Below are positions 6,001 to 8,394 of a DNA stretch of 8,394 bases, one piece after another (the first letter of the stretch is position 1; each line of letters begins with the position of its first letter). The notes below the pieces were generated by a model. The model worked only from the letters and a program-made list of their open reading frames with translations. It was not told the DNA's origin and did not search any database. Location: the NCBI GenBank assembly GCA_027492415.1, contig JAPUEV010000269.1, forward strand, positions 1 to 8,394. The letters run 5' to 3'. A program made the position numbers and the translations under genes. Source of the DNA: Ignavibacteria bacterium. GTDB lineage: Bacteria > Bacteroidota > Ignavibacteria > Tepidaquicellales > OLB5.

Positions 6001-8394
6001 TGCACAAGTTAATTTAAGCTCTTATACATCAATAGATTCAGCATTCATAACTTTATACCCGCAATGGTATACTGTCAAAAACTCATCGGGAGTAAATATT
6101 AATACAGGATATGAATGGAGATTCAAAGCTGTGACACAGGTCGGGGATTCTTCTCAGTTACCGTGTGTTGTAGCTCAAAATCCAATAGTAAACAACTTTT
6201 CTATTCTAGCTCCCTTTGATACAAGTTTATATAGAGCTTATTCAGACGGTTCAAGAACTTGCGAACAGTTTACAATGCAAAGAATGAGAATAGAAACCCT
6301 TTTGAATTATCTTAAAAATAATAATAAAAAATTCTATGGTTTACTTATTGATTACTATTTTCCAGGTTCTGGCGAAGATGATCCTCAAAACTATAAGCTA
6401 AGGATGATATTTACAGACTGCAATAATTTTAACTATCCTGAATGGGTAAGCCTTTATAAACCAAGGCTTGAGATCTACGGCCAGAGGTTTGACAATGACA
6501 CTATACATACAAAAATTTACCATGGCGGAACTTTTATTTACGAGTATGATGACCTGAACAGGCAGGCAACAGTTAAATCAAGGTTCAACCACGCAAATAA
6601 TGTTACCAACTTCAAAAAAGTAAACTATCACTTCGATGGTTTCGGCAACATAGAAAGAAAAGACCTGTATACCGGCAGCAGCTCATTCGATTCATTGCTT
6701 TACCGCTTCAACTTCCTTAACAAGCCGGCGCGTAACTATGACGGTACAGGCGATACAACAATGTTCAGCTATGATTTTGCCGGAAGACCGGTTGAAACCA
6801 AAAATGCCGATACATCTTATTCTTCCATTGCTTATTCATACCAGGGCAGCCTGGCGGGACACCTTGCAGGCTACACAGGCTTTGTAGAAAAGCAGGCTTT
6901 TACAGATGAGACGGGAAGATCATTCAACAAATATTTTGATGCTGCAGGAAATCTTTTACGCGAAGAAAAATTTGTGGCAGGCGATGGCAACGGGAATGTT
7001 CAGGAAGATGATAATCCTTTCGATCCGGATACAACAATATTGGGCGATACACCTCCGCAGCAGGTTGCGTTAATTACTGATTACCAGTATGACGCGCTGT
7101 ACAGGCTTATTAAGGTAAGAACGCCTGAGGGAAAGATCATACAGTATTGGTATGACGGCTACGGAAGGCAAATACAAAGGAACACAGTGGATGCTGGACT
7201 TACAAAATACAGCTATGACCTGAGCGGAAACCTGGTTCTTTCGCAGGATGCAAACCAGAGAAATACCGCATATAACCTGTTTACAGGCAGAACGTATGAC
7301 GGGCTTAACAGGCTTCTGACAATAGGAGATGTAAAACAGGGCAATATGCCGCCTCCTATAGGCGGTGATAATCCCGGCGGCGGCAGTGGAGATACAACGG
7401 TGCCTTCACAATTCGATTTCCCCCAAAGCGCTGATAGCCTTTATGTGATAAATGTATATGATACGATATCTACTGCCCCTTTAAGCGGAGTATTTACATC
7501 TTTGCCGGCAGATTACAGCCAGAGGAACTTTACCCGCGGCAGGCTGGCTGCTACAGCATTCAGAACAAACCTGGGCGAGCCGTGGAGCTTTAAATTTTAC
7601 AGGTATGATGAAAGAGGAAATATTGCGAAATATTGGGTAAAGCTTGACGGGCTTGGATGGAAAGAAATGACAAATAATTTCAACAGCCAGAATATGACGA
7701 CTAAATTCCGGTACCAGCCAAACCAGGCAGATGGCAAGCTATTTACTTACAGCTATGATGATGCCGGAAGGTTAAGCTCAGCTGACTGGTATATTGGCTC
7801 AACACCTGAATTGCCTGAGGATGAAACCGATGCCCCGATGGATTATTTAAATATAGTTAAATATTCATACAATGCAGATCAGCAGGTTAGCCAGTATAAA
7901 TATGATAATGATATTAACCTTGCCTGTAACTTTACATATAATAACCGTAACTGGCTTACAAGGCATAACAGGCAGGGGGGGAACGCAGTTTTATTTTATG
8001 ACCTGGCTTATAATAAAAACGGCAATATCAGGTTCCAGATCGTGGCAGGCTCTTATAAAAACGGCTTTGGAGATACCGACCCGTTAAGATATACATACAC
8101 ATATGATAACTCTAACAGGCTTGTAAAAGCTGACCAGGATACCTTAAACCCTGCATTGAGCAAATTTGATGTAATAATGTCGTACGATAAGGACGGGAAT
8201 TTTAAAACTTTAAAACGTTTCGGTGCGACGGGTAATTCTGTTGATAATTTTGGATATGAATATTATAATGGGACGAACAGGCTTAAAAATGTTACCAAAG
8301 AGCAGGCTGAATATACTTATGACGCAAACGGTAACCTGACATCAGATGACCTTAACAAGAATAACCGGATGAAGTATGACTGGCGAAACCTGAT
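3056..8394 (+). CDS. Giant exported RHS/YD-repeat protein, C-terminus beyond window
   Basis: One frame stays open from the ATG at 3056 to the right edge: 1779 full codons and no stop. Residues 1-41 form a long signal peptide (basic MKLKK, hydrophobic core near 11-29, likely cleavage after NLFA). A Gly/Asp/Thr linker follows (43-56). Residues 60-950 are beta-rich; NDYNGNLMYEIPLYKFKG and the following LVYNGSV resemble the N-terminal entry of RHS/SpvB-like proteins. Residues about 955-1145 look like a DNRLRE module. From 1160 on, YD repeats dominate (for example YEYDDLNRQ, YSYDLSGNL, YTYDANGNL). RHS proteins fold into a hollow beta shell enclosing a variable C-terminal domain, often a toxin; that tip, the RHS core and any immunity gene lie outside the window. 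The start is chosen from the signal peptide; no Shine-Dalgarno is visible, only an A-rich AAAAC before ATG. RHS identity is firm; toxin, adhesin or wall-protein function is open. Confidence 0.9.
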   Translation, partial: MKLKKILPKSALLRTVFMLLITVAAIYTAGNYYEPAFNLFAQGDTTGGGDTTGGGDSYTAPSSDVSQMFNERGFYKSSSASFDENEIINDYNGNLMYEIPLYKFKGDGDVNLDMKLVYNGSVNHQVILSKKQNYGDNSYKYNISSPEWMLSLNGICVQTMNFESYLLTDPGNGGNLNGNAIKKLIPGYHMDDNMKGLTAGNKDRINILMGDGSCLSLVNKNENPYGGDVYTGDYYSDTKESHTKARVYWAENSGEFNYRNRIVELMMGDGLIYKFKEYRRKFNDIDTSDGYTYNRPQMLLLEQVMDMFGHTINLSYRWDNIKLYGRPLLYSIGVINQTIEVDYAMYFGQCLGFYLRNYTIGNYKFRFNEGITFDGPGNKTASIQEVVNPVNQSAVILYDNDYQRTLKNLPVYSGYSCNLYFGNMNRISSFTTFMGGTKKYKYFGQNQATIDYIGTMSGNGTIRSSGNDFKGSGRDAFFTNMTDTLAVYDKDLKQKSKQSFTYGYTDNGDPFKDKEADSTDEYTTSRSIFSREGKTVNHSENSTTLKRYRFYPVKNYGTFNVEFTDLGAVNKLLKDSVFNSSGSYQSSAYIYDIGTYINQTYFTGSFLLLTRADTVNGTAKLTNYMYKFKDSTAAVNQYDSLITQKVEVDPIGYKTLTVFKNFDETVDFYRGWAMLGSYHYRDTIPPQDTISVLGQKTFYKSGMPALVQRFSNTQNRFNFPSGSDILLKQQVNEYITTQNNNAGYIGQLISTKEYAEGSTANSIETKYEYYKKDTTGRALYSDYHFPYAEGNLKKTIFPENKEEKYYYYLVDKIDTAGDYDAPQGEPPSPKVYYKVKYNDGSEHIEWNTFQDSRLPIKTESYKVTSSGRDTLKIIYADYNSMGNPVMMVNEDSYLTTFDYDNTYNRIRKITLPGDYSPLMDKDTSWVETRYYNTPVTMSTEGWGAIDNNELHHTSTISCSNNFNLKYNIDNNQGFKIKPFLKFAQVNLSSYTSIDSAFITLYPQWYTVKNSSGVNINTGYEWRFKAVTQVGDSSQLPCVVAQNPIVNNFSILAPFDTSLYRAYSDGSRTCEQFTMQRMRIETLLNYLKNNNKKFYGLLIDYYFPGSGEDDPQNYKLRMIFTDCNNFNYPEWVSLYKPRLEIYGQRFDNDTIHTKIYHGGTFIYEYDDLNRQATVKSRFNHANNVTNFKKVNYHFDGFGNIERKDLYTGSSSFDSLLYRFNFLNKPARNYDGTGDTTMFSYDFAGRPVETKNADTSYSSIAYSYQGSLAGHLAGYTGFVEKQAFTDETGRSFNKYFDAAGNLLREEKFVAGDGNGNVQEDDNPFDPDTTILGDTPPQQVALITDYQYDALYRLIKVRTPEGKIIQYWYDGYGRQIQRNTVDAGLTKYSYDLSGNLVLSQDANQRNTAYNLFTGRTYDGLNRLLTIGDVKQGNMPPPIGGDNPGGGSGDTTVPSQFDFPQSADSLYVINVYDTISTAPLSGVFTSLPADYSQRNFTRGRLAATAFRTNLGEPWSFKFYRYDERGNIAKYWVKLDGLGWKEMTNNFNSQNMTTKFRYQPNQADGKLFTYSYDDAGRLSSADWYIGSTPELPEDETDAPMDYLNIVKYSYNADQQVSQYKYDNDINLACNFTYNNRNWLTRHNRQGGNAVLFYDLAYNKNGNIRFQIVAGSYKNGFGDTDPLRYTYTYDNSNRLVKADQDTLNPALSKFDVIMSYDKDGNFKTLKRFGATGNSVDNFGYEYYNGTNRLKNVTKEQAEYTYDANGNLTSDDLNKNNRMKYDWRNL
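3182..3226 (+). repeat. Tandem 18-bp repeat encoding Gly/Asp/Thr linker
   Basis: GGTGATACAACCGGAGGC at 3182-3199 is followed by a copy at 3200-3217 with one base changed and a partial third copy (GGTGATAGC). The units encode GDTTGG and sit directly after the predicted signal peptide cleavage site, giving a flexible linker. In-frame 18-bp units could gain or lose copies by slippage without breaking the gene. Confidence 0.8.
5918..6490 (+). other. DNRLRE-like module inside the RHS protein, AT-rich
   Basis: Residues about 955-1145 of the RHS protein read like a DNRLRE domain, a beta-sandwich found in secreted carbohydrate-active and surface proteins. The visible marks are KPFLKFAQVNLSSYTSIDSA followed by FITLYPQWY (the usual RF-then-strand opening and L-Y-P strand) and, at the end, WVSLYKPRLEIYGQ (the usual PRL-strand close). 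The central part is atypical: the common Trp-Asn motif (W-N-x-x-P) is not visible and a helical-looking stretch around ETLLNYLKNNNKKF is present. By hand count 5941-6360 is about 30% G+C, while YD-repeat lines such as 6841-6900 (58%) and 7141-7200 (47%) are much richer. CAA and AGA codons are also commoner here. The family call is from memory of its pattern and is moderate. Confidence 0.55.
6539..8392 (+). repeat. YD (Tyr-Asp) repeat region of the RHS protein
   Basis: About fourteen units of the form Y-x-Y/F-D-x-x-G/N-R/N-L are seen, with the Tyr-Asp (or equivalent) pairs near residues 1164, 1193, 1239, 1294, 1345, 1366, 1387, 1414, 1517, 1567, 1616, 1683, 1710 and 1755. Such units form the strands of the RHS shell. 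They are divergent and not tandem copies at DNA level. A Gly/Pro/Asp/Thr-rich linker (residues 1431-1449, MPPPIGG ... GGGSGDTT) interrupts them. The last visible unit, YTYDANGNLTSD, is of the type that usually comes shortly before the RHS core region. Confidence 0.85.

Noticed and set aside
5941..6360. Frameshift or assembly join in the low-G+C block of the RHS gene
   Set aside because: The reading frame continues through both borders without a stop and the protein pattern stays sensible on each side.

Overview
The window looks like a piece of a low-to-moderate G+C chromosome from the Bacteroidota/Chlorobiota/Ignavibacteriota group, with Ignavibacteria as my best guess. The reasons are a BamD-type outer-membrane assembly lipoprotein (a diderm cell), heavy use of AGG, ATA and TAT codons, and a very large exported RHS/YD-repeat protein of the kind common in that group. 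The lineage is inferred from style, not from a marker gene.

Layout. Bases 1-1946 hold three minus-strand genes in one direction with short gaps (34 and 21 bp), so probably one operon read right to left. They are an exported protein of unknown function with a C-terminal membrane anchor (1257-1946), BamD (446-1222), and an acyl-CoA thioesterase of the hotdog fold (1-424) that is cut by the window edge. The first two appear to start with TTG. Bases 1947-3055 form a divergent interval of about 1.1 kb. It contains a cluster of short degenerate repeats (core TTCCAGCNGAA), an AT-rich stretch with ATGCAT/TATATGCAA words, a perfect CTGAATG...CATTCAG inverted repeat with related copies, and one doubtful 88-codon reading frame.

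From 3056 to the right edge (8394) there is a single uninterrupted plus-strand reading frame of at least 1779 codons. It encodes an exported RHS/YD-repeat protein with a signal peptide, a Gly/Asp/Thr linker, a long N-terminal beta-rich part, an apparent DNRLRE-like (carbohydrate-binding-like) module near residues 955-1145, and then about 600 residues of YD repeats. The frame is still open at the edge, so the RHS core and any variable C-terminal tip lie outside the window.

The three left genes are ordinary housekeeping and envelope functions. The right part is accessory: a giant surface or secreted protein that may carry a toxin or adhesive tip. The most unusual points are the AT-rich DNRLRE-like block inside the RHS protein and the repeat-rich divergent interval in front of it.
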